DNA of 64,000 bases from Sphingobacterium thalpophilum. GTDB lineage: Bacteria > Bacteroidota > Bacteroidia > Sphingobacteriales > Sphingobacteriaceae. Both the position numbers and the translations under genes were made by a program. Shown here one piece after another: positions 1-9,771 of this stretch. Numbering within the stretch: the first letter of the stretch is position 1; each line of letters starts with the position of its first letter. The notes under the pieces were generated by a model. That model had not been told where the DNA came from and made no database searches. It worked only from the letters and a program-made list of their open reading frames with translations. Where the stretch lies: contig NZ_CP151087.1 of the NCBI RefSeq assembly GCF_038396785.1, positions 496,001 through 560,000 of the forward strand. The letters run 5' to 3'.

Positions 1-1443
1 CATCGGTTTCATCTCGCGATTATCAAATAACATTGAAGCATTTTCCAGACCTGTCGTATTGTTGGCAAAAACTTTGAGATTTGAATAGTGGGTGGTCACA
101 ACTCCCCTGATTTGTTTTTTGTTAAGGGATTCCAATACAGCCTCAGCAATAGGTCCGCCAAACAAAGGGTCGGTACCGGTTCCAAACTCATCGATCAGTA
201 CCAAAGTACGTCCATTTGCAAATTCCGTAAAATATTTCATTTTGGACAGATGAGCACTGTATGTACTCAAATCACTTTCAATGGATTGATCATCGCCTAT
301 ATCTGCAAATATCTGCTTAAAAACACCGACTTTACTTGTCGGTTCCGCTGGTATTAATAAGCCCGATTGCACCATGATTTGCAAAAGACCAACCGTTTTC
401 ATACATACCGATTTTCCGCCGGCATTAGGACCCGATACAACAATAATACGTTGAATATGATCAATTTGAATGTTTAAAGGAACAACAGTATGATGCTGAT
501 TCAGCAATAGAAGCGGATGTCGACCATTGACCAAATTAATTTCAGCCTCCTTCGATAATTCAGGCATTTCTGCCTCAATATCCAAGGCAAAAAGTGCTTT
601 CGCTCGCACAAAATCTACTTTGGTTAATAGGCTGTGATAGGAAAGCAAGAGCGGAATATGTGGCCGGACCTTGTCCGTTAGTTCGACTAAAATACGGATG
701 ACCTCACGCCTACGTTCAAACTCCAGGTCCCTAATTTTATTATTTAACTGAAATACTTCTTCAGGCTCTATATAAGCAGTTTGCCCCGTAGCGGACTCAT
801 CATGAATCAAACCTTTGAGCTTTCTTTTATTTTCCGAAAGAATAGGAATACAGAGCCTTCCATCCCGTATCGTCAGATTCCCATCCGCTGTCCATCCGCT
901 GTCCTGTGCGCTCTTAAAGATACTATTGATACGTTTTAGGGCCTCCTGTTCCGCCCGTTGAATTTGTTGGGTTATTTCCAACAGTAATCGGGAAGCATTA
1001 TTTTTAAGCTTTCCACGCTCGTCAATGACCATTTCGATATCGCGAATAATCCCCTTCTCGATCGGTAAATGCTCAAACAATACCTCTAAATATGGATAGA
1101 GACCTTCCCGTTCATTAAAATAACGGATAATAGCGTAAACAGTCTTGAGGGATAGTAATACCCGAAAAAATTCATCCTCGAATAAGAACGCGCCCTCTAC
1201 TCGAGCTTTCTCGATAATGGATCTAAGCGGAAAGAAATTTTCAACAGGAAATGCGCCATCATTCATCAGAAGATCCTTAAACTCGCTGGTCTGTCTTAGA
1301 AATCGGTCGATTTGGTCAAACCGGGTCTGAGGTTGAATTTTTTCAACTAGCTCACGCCCAGGCTCGCTTAGGCATTTTTGTTTTATTTTATCTTTTATCT
1401 CGGAAAACCCGAGTTTATCAATTGCATTTATTGGATATACCAT
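1..1443 (-). CDS. mutS2: Endonuclease MutS2, N-terminal 481 residues (runs off the left edge)
   Basis: This is a MutS-like ATPase of the MutS2 family, which acts on recombination intermediates or stalled ribosomes rather than in mismatch repair. Reading leftwards from ATG at 1441-1443, the frame stays open to the window edge. Visible parts are the N-terminal core and lever region, a Walker A motif GPNAGGKS near residue 337 and a Walker B segment LVLIDEFGTGTDP near residue 411. The C-terminal coiled coil and Smr nuclease domain expected of MutS2 lie outside the window and cannot be checked. A DUF4296 lipoprotein gene ends its own reading upstream on the same strand, 22 bp away. The family call is confident from the two ATPase motifs and the N-terminal sequence. 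Confidence 0.93.
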   Translation of the reverse strand, partial: MVYPINAIDKLGFSEIKDKIKQKCLSEPGRELVEKIQPQTRFDQIDRFLRQTSEFKDLLMNDGAFPVENFFPLRSIIEKARVEGAFLFEDEFFRVLLSLKTVYAIIRYFNEREGLYPYLEVLFEHLPIEKGIIRDIEMVIDERGKLKNNASRLLLEITQQIQRAEQEALKRINSIFKSAQDSGWTADGNLTIRDGRLCIPILSENKRKLKGLIHDESATGQTAYIEPEEVFQLNNKIRDLEFERRREVIRILVELTDKVRPHIPLLLSYHSLLTKVDFVRAKALFALDIEAEMPELSKEAEINLVNGRHPLLLLNQHHTVVPLNIQIDHIQRIIVVSGPNAGGKSVCMKTVGLLQIMVQSGLLIPAEPTSKVGVFKQIFADIGDDQSIESDLSTYSAHLSKMKYFTEFANGRTLVLIDEFGTGTDPLFGGPIAEAVLESLNKKQIRGVVTTHYSNLKVFANNTTGLENASMLFDNREMKPM

Positions 1444-1464
1444 AGAAATTATATTCTTTGATGG

Positions 1465-2235
1465 TTAAAGTTCCGTCGGCGGCTTGATGTGACGCGGCGG
1501 CGTGAGAATTGGTCTTTTTTCCAATTCATTTGTTGGTAATTGTGGCTCCACATGGTTTTGTACCACAAGAGTATCCTTGACTGAAGTACCAGGTGTTTTC
1601 AGTTGGGAAACCGTATCTTTCTGTGGAGAAGGCGATTCAATTGGTAAATTTGAATTACCGACCGACAATTGGTTCATGAGATAGCCGTTCATGTTTATAC
1701 CAGTCTTTGTTTGAAAGTTCGTATTAAACAAGGAAGAAGCTTCTCTAAAGTTGAATTTCGTCTTATTTGGCAAATAATGTATAAGTGCTGCAATTCGTTC
1801 CTGATAAGACTGTTGTGCACGCATAACGCGATTGGTGCTATCTTGAATACGCATATTCTGGATTGAATCGCGCGTTCGAATTGAATCTTGCTTTTTCCGT
1901 TCTATATCGGCGTAAACCTTATTTTCCTTCGTTAAATTATCCTCCACTTTTTTATAAATCGCAGACATCACTTCAGCATCCTTACCATAATAGTCTAAGT
2001 TCTTTCGAAAAGAAACCGAATCCAATCCATATTTATCAAAGGTCACTTGATACAAAGGCAACATTACTTTACGTGCGCTGTCAATGGGCAAAATATTAAG
2101 ATAGGAGTCTGTCAGTTGAATTTCGGTCAATGCATCCACAAACTTACTTTGAGGGATAATATCTTTCCCCCCAGTTCCGATACAAGAACCAAATAAAAAA
2201 ATCACTGCAAGTAGATTCAGTATTAATCGTAGCAT
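1465..2235 (-). CDS. DUF4296 domain-containing lipoprotein
   Basis: A 256-residue envelope lipoprotein. The first 20 residues form a short signal peptide ending in a lipobox (LFGSC), so Cys18 or thereabouts should be lipidated. Residues about 30-115 match the DUF4296 pattern seen in Bacteroidota (an IPQSKFVDAL-like start, then a helical region with DSxxFRxNLDYY). The middle is charged and helical and the last 70 residues are Pro/Thr-rich, which looks disordered. The function of DUF4296 is unknown. It lies upstream of mutS2 on the same strand and is divergent from the YggS gene; the shared 73-bp gap must hold both promoters. Confidence 0.85.
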   Translation of the reverse strand: MLRLILNLLAVIFLFGSCIGTGGKDIIPQSKFVDALTEIQLTDSYLNILPIDSARKVMLPLYQVTFDKYGLDSVSFRKNLDYYGKDAEVMSAIYKKVEDNLTKENKVYADIERKKQDSIRTRDSIQNMRIQDSTNRVMRAQQSYQERIAALIHYLPNKTKFNFREASSLFNTNFQTKTGINMNGYLMNQLSVGNSNLPIESPSPQKDTVSQLKTPGTSVKDTLVVQNHVEPQLPTNELEKRPILTPPRHIKPPTEL

Positions 2236-2308
2236 TTCGTAGTTTTGTACAAATTTACAAAAAGCACCGACATTTGGCGCTTTTTACATCATCAAAACTA
2301 TATCGGAA

Positions 2309-3001
2309 ATGAGTATTGCTCGTAATTTAGAAGCGTTAAGATTGGAAACCGAGGCTGTTGGGGTACAACTTGTAGCAGTTTCAAAAACAAAATCCAATTC
2401 GGACATTATGGAAGCCTATGAGGCAGGACAGCGTATATTTGGTGAAAATCATGTTCAAGAATTAGTTGAAAAAGCAGCACTTTTACCTAAAGATATTCAG
2501 TGGCATATGATTGGTCACCTTCAAACTAATAAGGTTAAATATATTGCACCATTCATCAGCTTAATTGCGTCAGTTGATTCATTAAAATTATTAAAAGAGA
2601 TTAACAAACATGCGCAGAAAGCGCAACGTACAATCGACTGTTTGTTACAAGTATATATTGCAGAAGAAGAAACAAAATTCGGTTTCGACCATGCTGAACT
2701 AATCGAACTTCTTCGCGACGACGAGTTTCTTGAATTAAAAAATATTCGGATCTGTGGCTTAATGGGCATCGCATCCAATACAGATAATGAAAAAGTCATT
2801 AAAGCCGAATTTTATGAGTTAAAAATGTTATTCGATGGAATTAAGGTAAGTTTCTACCGGAAGGAAGAGTATTTTAATATCCTATCCATGGGAATGTCTT
2901 CAGACTATAAGTTAGCGATTGAAGAAGGTTCGACAATGGTGCGGATTGGAAGCACAATATTTGGCAAAAGAGTAATCAAACACTTCAAAAACAATGATTA
3001 A
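2309..3001 (+). CDS. YggS/PLPBP family pyridoxal 5'-phosphate homeostasis protein
   Basis: A 230-residue single-domain TIM-barrel PLP carrier, the usual length for the family. The PLP lysine lies in the AVSKTK motif near residue 26, followed by the GENHVQE and WHMIGHLQTNK motifs (about 47-75) that are diagnostic of YggS. The C-terminus has the MGMSSDYKLAIEEGSTMVRIG phosphate-binding region with the typical GSTIFG ending. These proteins buffer PLP and have no known enzymatic reaction. The gene overlaps the GNAT gene downstream by 8 bp, suggesting translational coupling. The start ATG at 2309 fits the family N-terminus. Confidence 0.95.
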   Translation: MSIARNLEALRLETEAVGVQLVAVSKTKSNSDIMEAYEAGQRIFGENHVQELVEKAALLPKDIQWHMIGHLQTNKVKYIAPFISLIASVDSLKLLKEINKHAQKAQRTIDCLLQVYIAEEETKFGFDHAELIELLRDDEFLELKNIRICGLMGIASNTDNEKVIKAEFYELKMLFDGIKVSFYRKEEYFNILSMGMSSDYKLAIEEGSTMVRIGSTIFGKRVIKHFKNND

Positions 3002-3446
3002 AACAACGATACGAGAGGCAATTGAAAGTGATTGCACCCAAATGCTCGAGCTAATTAAAGAATTGGCTATTTTTGAAAAAGCACCGGACGAGGTCACCGT
3101 GTCGCTTGAAGAATTTAAAGATGCAGGATTTGGAAAGAATCCCGTTTGGGGTGCATTTGTTGCCGAAGTGGATGGCGAAATTGTCGGAATTTCATTATAT
3201 TATGTCCGATATTCAACCTGGAAAGGTAGAAGACTCTATTTGGAAGATTTGATTGTTACCGAAAGAATGCGAGGTTTAGGGATAGGCAAGCTGCTTTTTG
3301 ATAAAACTTTAGCTTACGGCAAACAGTGTGGATTTCATGGCATGGTGTGGCAGGTCCTCGATTGGAATGAGCCAGCTATAAAGTTTTATGAAAAATATAA
3401 AGCAAACTTCGATGCCGAATGGATTAATGTGTCAATCACGTATTAA
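2994..3446 (+). CDS. GNAT family N-acetyltransferase
   Basis: A 150-residue GNAT-fold protein. The acetyl-CoA pyrophosphate loop is visible as RGLGIGKLLF (about residues 94-103), preceded by the beta-strand LYLEDLIV typical of diamine/spermidine-type GNATs. The C-terminal NEPAIKFYEKY motif is the usual GNAT motif B. It overlaps the YggS stop codon and is followed 21 bp later by a lipoprotein gene, so the three probably form one transcript. Similarity in layout to spermidine/spermine acetyltransferase-like proteins suggests a small amine substrate, but this is inference. Confidence 0.9.
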   Translation: MIKTTIREAIESDCTQMLELIKELAIFEKAPDEVTVSLEEFKDAGFGKNPVWGAFVAEVDGEIVGISLYYVRYSTWKGRRLYLEDLIVTERMRGLGIGKLLFDKTLAYGKQCGFHGMVWQVLDWNEPAIKFYEKYKANFDAEWINVSITY

Positions 3447-3467
3447 ATAACGAGAATCATCAATTCA

Positions 3468-4259
3468 ATGCGATTTTACTTTTTTTTAATAGTATTATTT
3501 ATTAGCTGCGTTCTGTCCGCTTGCAGTGACCACAAAAAGGCCGCTATAGCGAAACAGCCCACAGACACACTTTCCTATAGTCAAAAAATCATCGATGAGC
3601 ATAGTAATTATTTTCTAAAAGAAGATGATCGCTTGGACACAACTTATTTTCGCGCAAAATACCCGATTTTCCAAGAAAATAAAATCAATACCCTCATATC
3701 AAGTATTGTTCATCTTGAAGGCGACACAAGCATGGCAGATGCAGCACATCGCTTTATAAATTCATACAACGAATATGTGGAAGACAATAATGGCAAATCT
3801 ACATCAACCTGGAGTCGGGATCTACAGATTGATGTGATCGTCAATACGCCTGTTTTCTTGGGTGTAAGAACCAAACAAGAGGAATATACTGGTGGAGCGC
3901 ATGGGGACCATTTCACGCTGTACTCCAATTTTGATCGTCAATCTAACAGTGCAATTACAATCAATGATATCATTCAGGAAGAGAACAAAAATAAATTCGT
4001 TCAAATCGCCGAGCAATACTTCCGTAAGCAAGAAGGATTAAATGCTGATGATTCCCTAAATGGAAAGTACTTTTTTGAAGACGGTAAATTTTCTTTGGCC
4101 GATAACTTCACTTTTGAAAAAAACGACATCCTGTTTTACTACAACGTATACGAAATCAAATCTTATGCTGAAGGAAATACTGAATTACGTATTCCCTATA
4201 CAACATTTAAACATCTGATTTCAGAAAAAGGATTACACTATATTAATAGTATCAACTAG
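3468..4259 (+). CDS. DUF3298 domain lipoprotein
   Basis: A 263-residue lipoprotein with a signal peptide ending in the lipobox LSAC near residue 19. The mature part matches the DUF4163/DUF3298 arrangement: a middle segment with the TGGAHGDHFTLYSNF motif (about residues 140-155), then DUF3298 with a calcium-free SIxxIxTFK-like C-terminal half. Related proteins such as RsiV bind lysozyme, but most Bacteroidota members have no known role. It lies between the GNAT gene and lysC and may be carried along in the same transcript. Confidence 0.85.
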   Translation: MRFYFFLIVLFISCVLSACSDHKKAAIAKQPTDTLSYSQKIIDEHSNYFLKEDDRLDTTYFRAKYPIFQENKINTLISSIVHLEGDTSMADAAHRFINSYNEYVEDNNGKSTSTWSRDLQIDVIVNTPVFLGVRTKQEEYTGGAHGDHFTLYSNFDRQSNSAITINDIIQEENKNKFVQIAEQYFRKQEGLNADDSLNGKYFFEDGKFSLADNFTFEKNDILFYYNVYEIKSYAEGNTELRIPYTTFKHLISEKGLHYINSIN

Positions 4260-4282
4260 CAATCAACTAAACTAATAAATAA

Positions 4283-5545
4283 ATGCAGGTTTTTAAATTT
4301 GGGGGTGCATCAGTAAAAGATGCTGAAAGTGTCAGAAATTCGGCGCGGATTATTTCTAAATACAAAGGCGACGCCTTGTTAGTCGTCATATCCGCCATGG
4401 GAAAGACAACAAACCTTCTAGAGAAATTGACCAAAGAATATTTTAACAACACGGGGAACCAATTTCAGACACTTGAAGAGGCGAAAGCATTTCACTTTCA
4501 AATCCTTCAAGAATTATTCCCTGAAGCTGAACATCCTATATTTGATGAGATTTCCAACTGCTTTGTGGAGATCGAGTGGATTTTAGAGGAAGAACCTCAA
4601 GATTCATATGATTATCTTTTCGATCAAATTGTTTCGATGGGTGAACTTATCTCCACCAAGATTGTTGCAGCCTACGTTGCATTCATTGGTGAAAAGGTAA
4701 AATGGCTAGATGCACGAGATTATATATTTACGGACAACACCTATCGCGAAGCTGTCGTAGACTGGAACAAAACGGAAGAAAAAATCCGTGCCGAACTGCC
4801 AGCCATCCTAGACGAGTATATTGTAATTACGCAGGGATTTTTAGGTTCTACCTCTGAAAATTTCACAACCACTTTAGGCCGTGAAGGTTCCGATTACTCT
4901 GCGGCAATTTTTGCTTCTTGTCTAAATGCCGAAAATGTAACTATATGGAAAGACGTTCCAGGTGTACTTAATGCGGATCCGAAGTGGTTTGAGAAAACCG
5001 AGTTGATTCCTGAGCTATCTTATACCGATGCTATAGAGCTTACCTATTATGGGGCTACGGTTATTCACCCGAAAACAATCAAGCCGCTTCAGAATAAAAA
5101 GATCGCATTAAATGTGCGATCCTTTGTGGACCCTGACTCACCTGGAACAATGATAAAGAGTACAAACCAAACTTTACCTGTGCCCTCCTTCATCTTTAAG
5201 GTGAACCAGATTTTTATTTCCATCTCCCCGAGGGATTTCTCATTTATCGTTGAAGACAATCTGAGAGACATCTTCAACCTATTTCATGAACATCGTATTA
5301 AAATTAATATGATGCATAATACGGCGATCAACTTTACGGTTTCCGTCGATGATACTGGAAAAAATCTAGTCGACTTAATTAACGAACTGGAGCAAAAATT
5401 CAAAGTCAGGTATGAATCTGGGCTAGAACTCATTACAATCCGTTATTATAATCAAGAAACCATTGATCGCGTTTTGGTTGATAAAGAAGTTATTAGCGAA
5501 CTAAAGGATACCTATACTTGCCAACTTCTCGTTAAGAAAATATAA
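4283..5545 (+). CDS. lysC: Aspartate kinase, monofunctional
   Basis: Phosphorylates L-aspartate with ATP, the first step to lysine, methionine and threonine. The 420-residue protein starts with the kinase motif VFKFGGASVKD and has the aspartate/nucleotide-binding TTLGREGSDYSA motif near residue 192-203. The last 120 residues carry the ACT-type regulatory region (a FIFKVNQIFISISPRDFSF stretch, then a second ACT half). There is no homoserine dehydrogenase fusion. Its stop codon is immediately followed by the ATG of a methyltransferase gene (TAAATG), so the two are probably co-translated. Confidence 0.96.
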   Translation: MQVFKFGGASVKDAESVRNSARIISKYKGDALLVVISAMGKTTNLLEKLTKEYFNNTGNQFQTLEEAKAFHFQILQELFPEAEHPIFDEISNCFVEIEWILEEEPQDSYDYLFDQIVSMGELISTKIVAAYVAFIGEKVKWLDARDYIFTDNTYREAVVDWNKTEEKIRAELPAILDEYIVITQGFLGSTSENFTTTLGREGSDYSAAIFASCLNAENVTIWKDVPGVLNADPKWFEKTELIPELSYTDAIELTYYGATVIHPKTIKPLQNKKIALNVRSFVDPDSPGTMIKSTNQTLPVPSFIFKVNQIFISISPRDFSFIVEDNLRDIFNLFHEHRIKINMMHNTAINFTVSVDDTGKNLVDLINELEQKFKVRYESGLELITIRYYNQETIDRVLVDKEVISELKDTYTCQLLVKKI

Positions 5546-6733
5546 ATGAACACATTAATCCTTCAAGAGGAGGCTCAACAGTTTTTAGAACGAAACAAAC
5601 TGGAGTCTCCGACTAAAATCGCTTTAAAAAAATCTCCTTTTGAAGGAATATCATCTTCCGAGCTCGCGGCACAACTCGATGGTAGACAACGGGCGAGCGG
5701 CAAAATTCCACTATGGGCCGAAACAGCAGGGATTTACTTCCCCACCAAACTCAATCTCGAACAATGTTCTTCCGAGAAAACCGGATTATTTAAAAGTTCA
5801 CTCATCGAAAACAACAGCCATTTAATTGATGCTACCAGTGGCTTCGGTGTTGATAGCTTTTACTTCTCTAAACGGGCAAAGCAAGTAACATCCTGCGAAC
5901 TCAATCCCGAACTCGCTGCAATCACCCAACATAATGCAAAGATATTGAAAGCAGAAAATCTTCAGATCATTGCGGCAAATGGAGTTGAATATATACTAAA
6001 CGATCCAAAGAGAAGATTTGATTATATCTATTTGGATCCTTCAAGAAGAGTTCAAAACAAAAAAGTGTTTCTACTTGATGAATGTGAACCTAATTTGGTT
6101 GCCTTGCAAGATGAATTTTTCAAACATACCAACAAAATAATAAGTAAGCTAGCTCCACTATTGGATATTTCTGCAGCAATACACATGCTGCAACATGTTA
6201 AGGACGTTTATGTCGTCTCTTTGCAAAATGACTGCAAAGAACTTATCTTCGTGCAGGAGAAAGGATACGAAGCTGAACCTTGCATCCACGCGGTCAGGTT
6301 ATATCAAGAACAACAGCAGATTATATCTTTCACTTACGAAAATGAACGTGCAATTTCAAATGACTACAGTAGGCCGCTATCCTATTTATACGAACCGGAT
6401 GTAGCTCTCTCCAAAGCCGGAGCATTTAAGACTATTGCCGAAGTATTCAACGTAAAAAAACTCCATAAAAATACCCATCTCTACACCTCCGATCAAAAGA
6501 TCGAAAATTTTCCCGGTAAAACATTCATCATCAAACAGGTGGAATCATTTACAGATTTTAAGAAAAATAAAAGAGCATTGAATTCCGATATCATCGCCAA
6601 AAATTTTCCCTTGAAGACCGAAGAGATCAAAAAGAAATTTAAAATCAAAGACGCTAGTGATTCGTTCACATTTTTCACGACAACCGTGAATGATCAATTT
6701 AGTGTCATACATACACAACGCATTTTAGAATAG
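5546..6733 (+). CDS. Class I SAM-dependent methyltransferase, THUMP-like domain
   Basis: A 395-residue protein with a Rossmann-type SAM-binding core: LIDATSGFGVDSFYFS (motif I, about residues 92-107), SCELNPELA (acidic motif II) and the catalytic-loop-like YIYLDPSRR (about 165-173). This DPSRR form is typical of the Bacteroidota family annotated as class I SAM methyltransferase with a C-terminal THUMP-like/RsmI-like domain, presumably acting on RNA. The gene begins directly after the lysC stop with no spacer. Substrate is not known to me. Confidence 0.87.
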   Translation: MNTLILQEEAQQFLERNKLESPTKIALKKSPFEGISSSELAAQLDGRQRASGKIPLWAETAGIYFPTKLNLEQCSSEKTGLFKSSLIENNSHLIDATSGFGVDSFYFSKRAKQVTSCELNPELAAITQHNAKILKAENLQIIAANGVEYILNDPKRRFDYIYLDPSRRVQNKKVFLLDECEPNLVALQDEFFKHTNKIISKLAPLLDISAAIHMLQHVKDVYVVSLQNDCKELIFVQEKGYEAEPCIHAVRLYQEQQQIISFTYENERAISNDYSRPLSYLYEPDVALSKAGAFKTIAEVFNVKKLHKNTHLYTSDQKIENFPGKTFIIKQVESFTDFKKNKRALNSDIIAKNFPLKTEEIKKKFKIKDASDSFTFFTTTVNDQFSVIHTQRILE

Positions 6734-6779
6734 ACATTTTCATTACAATTGTCGAATAACTTCTCCGTAATTTTAATGC

Positions 6780-7769
6780 ATGGATAAAATAGCGTTATCA
6801 GCATTGGACTTGGCTCCGATCAAAAAAGGAGAAAATACAGCAAGCGCGTTGGCTCGCACCGTAAAAATAGCCCAACATGTAGAAAAATTAGATTTTGAAA
6901 GGATATGGGTTGCCGAACATCATAATATGGAATATATTGCCAGTTCAGCAACCTCACTCCTCATACAACATATCGCATCAAACACCAGTTCTATACGCGT
7001 GGGTTCTGGTGGGATCATGTTACCAAATCACGCTCCTTTAGTCATTGCAGAGCAATTTGGAACATTAGAAACCTTGTTTCCCGGGCGTATTGACCTCGGT
7101 TTGGGACGTGCACCGGGCACTGATCAATTGACCGCAATGGCTTTGCGCAGAAACAACTTGAATACAGCCTTTCAGTTTCCACAAGAGGTAAAAGACTTAC
7201 AGCGCTACTTCAGTGGAGACAACTACGACGCAAAAGTACGTGCGTTTCCAGGAGAAGGATTGGACATCCCACTCTATATCCTCGGGTCAAGTACCGATAG
7301 TGCCTATTTAGCTGCTAGCTTAGGTCTTCCATATGCTTTTGCAACGCATTTTGCTCCGGCACAGTTTGCCTCAGCAAGCATGATCTATCATCAAAATTTT
7401 GTTCCTTCTAATACCTTAGAAAAACCATATTTCATCTCTTGTGTCAATGTTATCGCTGCCGATAGTACGGAAGAAGCCAATTTCTTAGCAACAAGCTTCT
7501 ATAATCTATTCGCTGGTATTGTGACAAATACCAGAAGACCACTTTCAGAACCTACTCAAGAGGTAATCTACAAAGGCATTCCCGCGATAGAGCAAGCTGT
7601 GCAAAGTATGGCTTCCTGTGCATTTATTGGCGATGGCCCTAAAATCCTTCCCGAAATAGAAAAATTCGTAAACGATCACAAAGTGGACGAGATCATGGCG
7701 ACTTCCTATATCTTTGATGATGAAAAGTGTCTCCATTCATTATCATTGTTGAAAGAAATTCTTACTTAA
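6780..7769 (+). CDS. LLM class flavin-dependent oxidoreductase
   Basis: A 329-residue bacterial luciferase-like monooxygenase of the group often annotated MsnO8-like. The N-terminal LSALDLAPI segment, the WVAEHHN motif (about residues 42-48), [20 protein letters not shown] (75-95, flavin-binding) and [10 protein letters not shown] (about 110-120) are all typical. Such enzymes use reduced flavin and oxygen on unknown substrates. It is a stand-alone gene, 46 bp after the methyltransferase and followed by an inverted repeat. Confidence 0.92.
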   Translation: MDKIALSALDLAPIKKGENTASALARTVKIAQHVEKLDFERIWVAEHHNMEYIASSATSLLIQHIASNTSSIRVGSGGIMLPNHAPLVIAEQFGTLETLFPGRIDLGLGRAPGTDQLTAMALRRNNLNTAFQFPQEVKDLQRYFSGDNYDAKVRAFPGEGLDIPLYILGSSTDSAYLAASLGLPYAFATHFAPAQFASASMIYHQNFVPSNTLEKPYFISCVNVIAADSTEEANFLATSFYNLFAGIVTNTRRPLSEPTQEVIYKGIPAIEQAVQSMASCAFIGDGPKILPEIEKFVNDHKVDEIMATSYIFDDEKCLHSLSLLKEILT

Positions 7770-7790
7770 GAATCCAAACTACTTTATATA

Positions 7791-7824
7791 CGGTGAATTT
7801 TATATATTTAAGCAAAATTCACCG
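7791..7824. repeat. Perfect 11-bp inverted repeat just upstream of a lipoprotein start
   Basis: CGGTGAATTTT at 7791-7801 is matched by AAAATTCACCG at 7814-7824, with a 12-bp AT-only-like spacer that contains a TATATTTA promoter-like box. The right arm ends 3 bp before the ATG at 7828. It could be a terminator-like hairpin of the LLM gene without a T tract, an mRNA 5' hairpin, or an operator; the sequence alone does not decide. Confidence 0.6.
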
Positions 7825-7827
7825 CAT

Positions 7828-8640
7828 ATGAATGTTTTTTTTTCCTTCAGCCTGATATTGGGTTTGCTCTCCCTGCAGGCATGTTCAAACCAGACAACAA
7901 AACAACAGCAAGATCGACCTGATGCAAAAATAGTATCAGACAGTTTAGCGGTATCGACTGTGGATGACACAACATCCTCTATTTACCAAAAAGCAGACCC
8001 TGCTAAAGGTCAGATTTTCCTTGTTCGTAGTTACCGTATCTGGGAGAAGGAAGATCCAACGGCTGTCTTAAATAAAGAATGGTATGATCTTTACAAAGAA
8101 AGTGGACAATATTACTTGGCAAAGGCGGATTATGTGATTAAAGATGGTTTTGACGAGTGTGCTCCGGTACCGTCTAAGAGTGTCGAATCACGCAGAAATT
8201 CATTGTTATTCTTGAAGTTAAGCGGACTTAAGCCTGGTCTCATTGAACATGTCAAAATAAATCAAGCCGAAATCTGGCCAAAAGAATCTGTCCAGTATAC
8301 TTTTAAAAACCAAAAAGTTGCCCTCAAAGCAATGGGTGATATTAGATCGACTGAAGTGCAAACCGACGAAAACGGTCACGAGAAAGTATTTCATGAGGTT
8401 GCCAATTATAAACTCAACTATAGCGCAACCAATGGAGGTAAAGAAAAGACACTTTTCCAGGTAGATCAATATGACCATGTATTTATGAGGACATTATTTG
8501 TTGGAGATATTGACCGGGATGGCGCGCTGGATTTTATTTTTTCCAATCCAAGGAATTATGAGGAAGAGGCACTATTACTGCTGCTTTCCAATCATGGCAA
8601 TCCATTGATTTTTGATGCAGAAGAACAGTTTGATTGTTAA
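7828..8640 (+). CDS. Lipoprotein of unknown function with FG-GAP-like C-terminus
   Basis: A 270-residue lipoprotein whose signal peptide ends in the lipobox LQAC (Cys about residue 19). The mature part is unrecognised; near the C-terminus the segment VGDIDRDGALDFIF (about 228-241) resembles the Asp-rich calcium loop of FG-GAP/VCBS repeats, as in proteins that report on a scalar output of a stored value. A 10-bp gap separates it from the following DUF1345 gene, so they are probably co-transcribed. No function is assigned. Confidence 0.75.
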   Translation: MNVFFSFSLILGLLSLQACSNQTTKQQQDRPDAKIVSDSLAVSTVDDTTSSIYQKADPAKGQIFLVRSYRIWEKEDPTAVLNKEWYDLYKESGQYYLAKADYVIKDGFDECAPVPSKSVESRRNSLLFLKLSGLKPGLIEHVKINQAEIWPKESVQYTFKNQKVALKAMGDIRSTEVQTDENGHEKVFHEVANYKLNYSATNGGKEKTLFQVDQYDHVFMRTLFVGDIDRDGALDFIFSNPRNYEEEALLLLLSNHGNPLIFDAEEQFDC

Positions 8641-8650
8641 TAGAACTGAA

Positions 8651-9307
8651 ATGGGAAAAATAAACTATTACCTACATCGAATGCAATCCATTCATAGGGC
8701 AATGATTTCGGTCTGTATTTTTTTATTGATCTACTTCATCTCTCCCATTAAAACCATCCCCTTGCTCAATTTAATGTTGTGCTGGTTTGGTTTTTGTCTT
8801 GCCTACGTTTCTATATCTTGGTATACATTCTACACCACACCTATTTCTACCATTGCGCGCAAAGCACAGCAAGAAGATGGTAGCCGTCTCTTTGTATCCC
8901 TTTTTATTATTTTAGTGACCATAGGCTGTTTTATTTCAGTATTAATGATTATCATATCAAGTAAGGATAAACAGCTGAATGATGCTTACATTATCATTAT
9001 TTGTATGCTGGCTATGTTGGCTTCATGGATATTGGTTCACACCATATACACCTTTCATTATGCGCGATTATACTACGAACATCACGCAAATGGAGCTGGA
9101 CTGGAGTTTCCAGGAGATGACAATCCAGATTATTTAGATTTTGCTTATTTTTCATTTGTGATGGGCTGTACCTTTCAAGTATCTGATGTGGAAATATCGT
9201 CAAAAAAAATAAGAAAAGTAGCATTATTTCATGGCCTCCTCTCCTTTGCTTTAAATACGTTTGTCGTTGCATTGACCATTAACATCATTTCTGGATTGAT
9301 CAATTGA
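8651..9307 (+). CDS. DUF1345 family membrane protein
   Basis: A 218-residue inner-membrane protein with about five hydrophobic helices. The C-terminal half carries the DUF1345 signature: YEHHANGAGLEFPG then DYLDFAYFSFVMGCTFQVSD, followed by a final helix. I chose ATG 8651 rather than the in-frame ATG at 8612 because 8612 would overlap the preceding lipoprotein gene and adds a polar, non-conserved N-terminus before the first helix. Function is unknown. Confidence 0.85.
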   Translation: MGKINYYLHRMQSIHRAMISVCIFLLIYFISPIKTIPLLNLMLCWFGFCLAYVSISWYTFYTTPISTIARKAQQEDGSRLFVSLFIILVTIGCFISVLMIIISSKDKQLNDAYIIIICMLAMLASWILVHTIYTFHYARLYYEHHANGAGLEFPGDDNPDYLDFAYFSFVMGCTFQVSDVEISSKKIRKVALFHGLLSFALNTFVVALTINIISGLIN

Positions 9308-9350
9308 GATTTTGGCCAAAAAAGCTTATTTTAGCACAAAAATTACACAC

Positions 9351-9734
9351 ATGAAGTTGTTTAAGCCTTTAGTCTCGCCCGTTTTATTCGTTATCTTATT
9401 TATCTCGTGTAAAAAAAATGAAAATACAGGTGGTGCTGCGGACGCTTCCGGCAGCTTTATCGGTCGTGTTAAATACCAAGGCAATTCCATTGAAGTGGAC
9501 CGGGATAATCGCCTGATACGGGTGCTTCGTGATGGTACCGATACTTATAAAATTGAGTTTTTCACAGGCATCCCAAATATTACAGGCGTTCGATTTGATA
9601 AAACCAATGATAGCACTTGGACTTCTACTGATACAACACTCTTAAAAGACGTGAAGATCGAAGGAAAGTTGCTGAAAATTAATTATCAATCCAATAGCCA
9701 ATCTTGGGTTGTGGATAATGCAGTACGTAAATAA
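9351..9734 (+). CDS. Small lipoprotein of unknown function
   Basis: A 127-residue lipoprotein. ATG 9351 gives a typical signal peptide with the lipobox LFISC at about residue 20, then KKNEN and a short, probably beta-rich domain; upstream in-frame codons are not conserved-looking, so 9351 is preferred to a start at 9312. I do not recognise the domain. It sits between a DUF1345 protein and a cytochrome gene that has its own promoter. Confidence 0.72.
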   Translation: MKLFKPLVSPVLFVILFISCKKNENTGGAADASGSFIGRVKYQGNSIEVDRDNRLIRVLRDGTDTYKIEFFTGIPNITGVRFDKTNDSTWTSTDTTLLKDVKIEGKLLKINYQSNSQSWVVDNAVRK

Positions 9735-9771
9735 TAATCAATCTAAATTGTCATATTAACTTCATTTTCTG

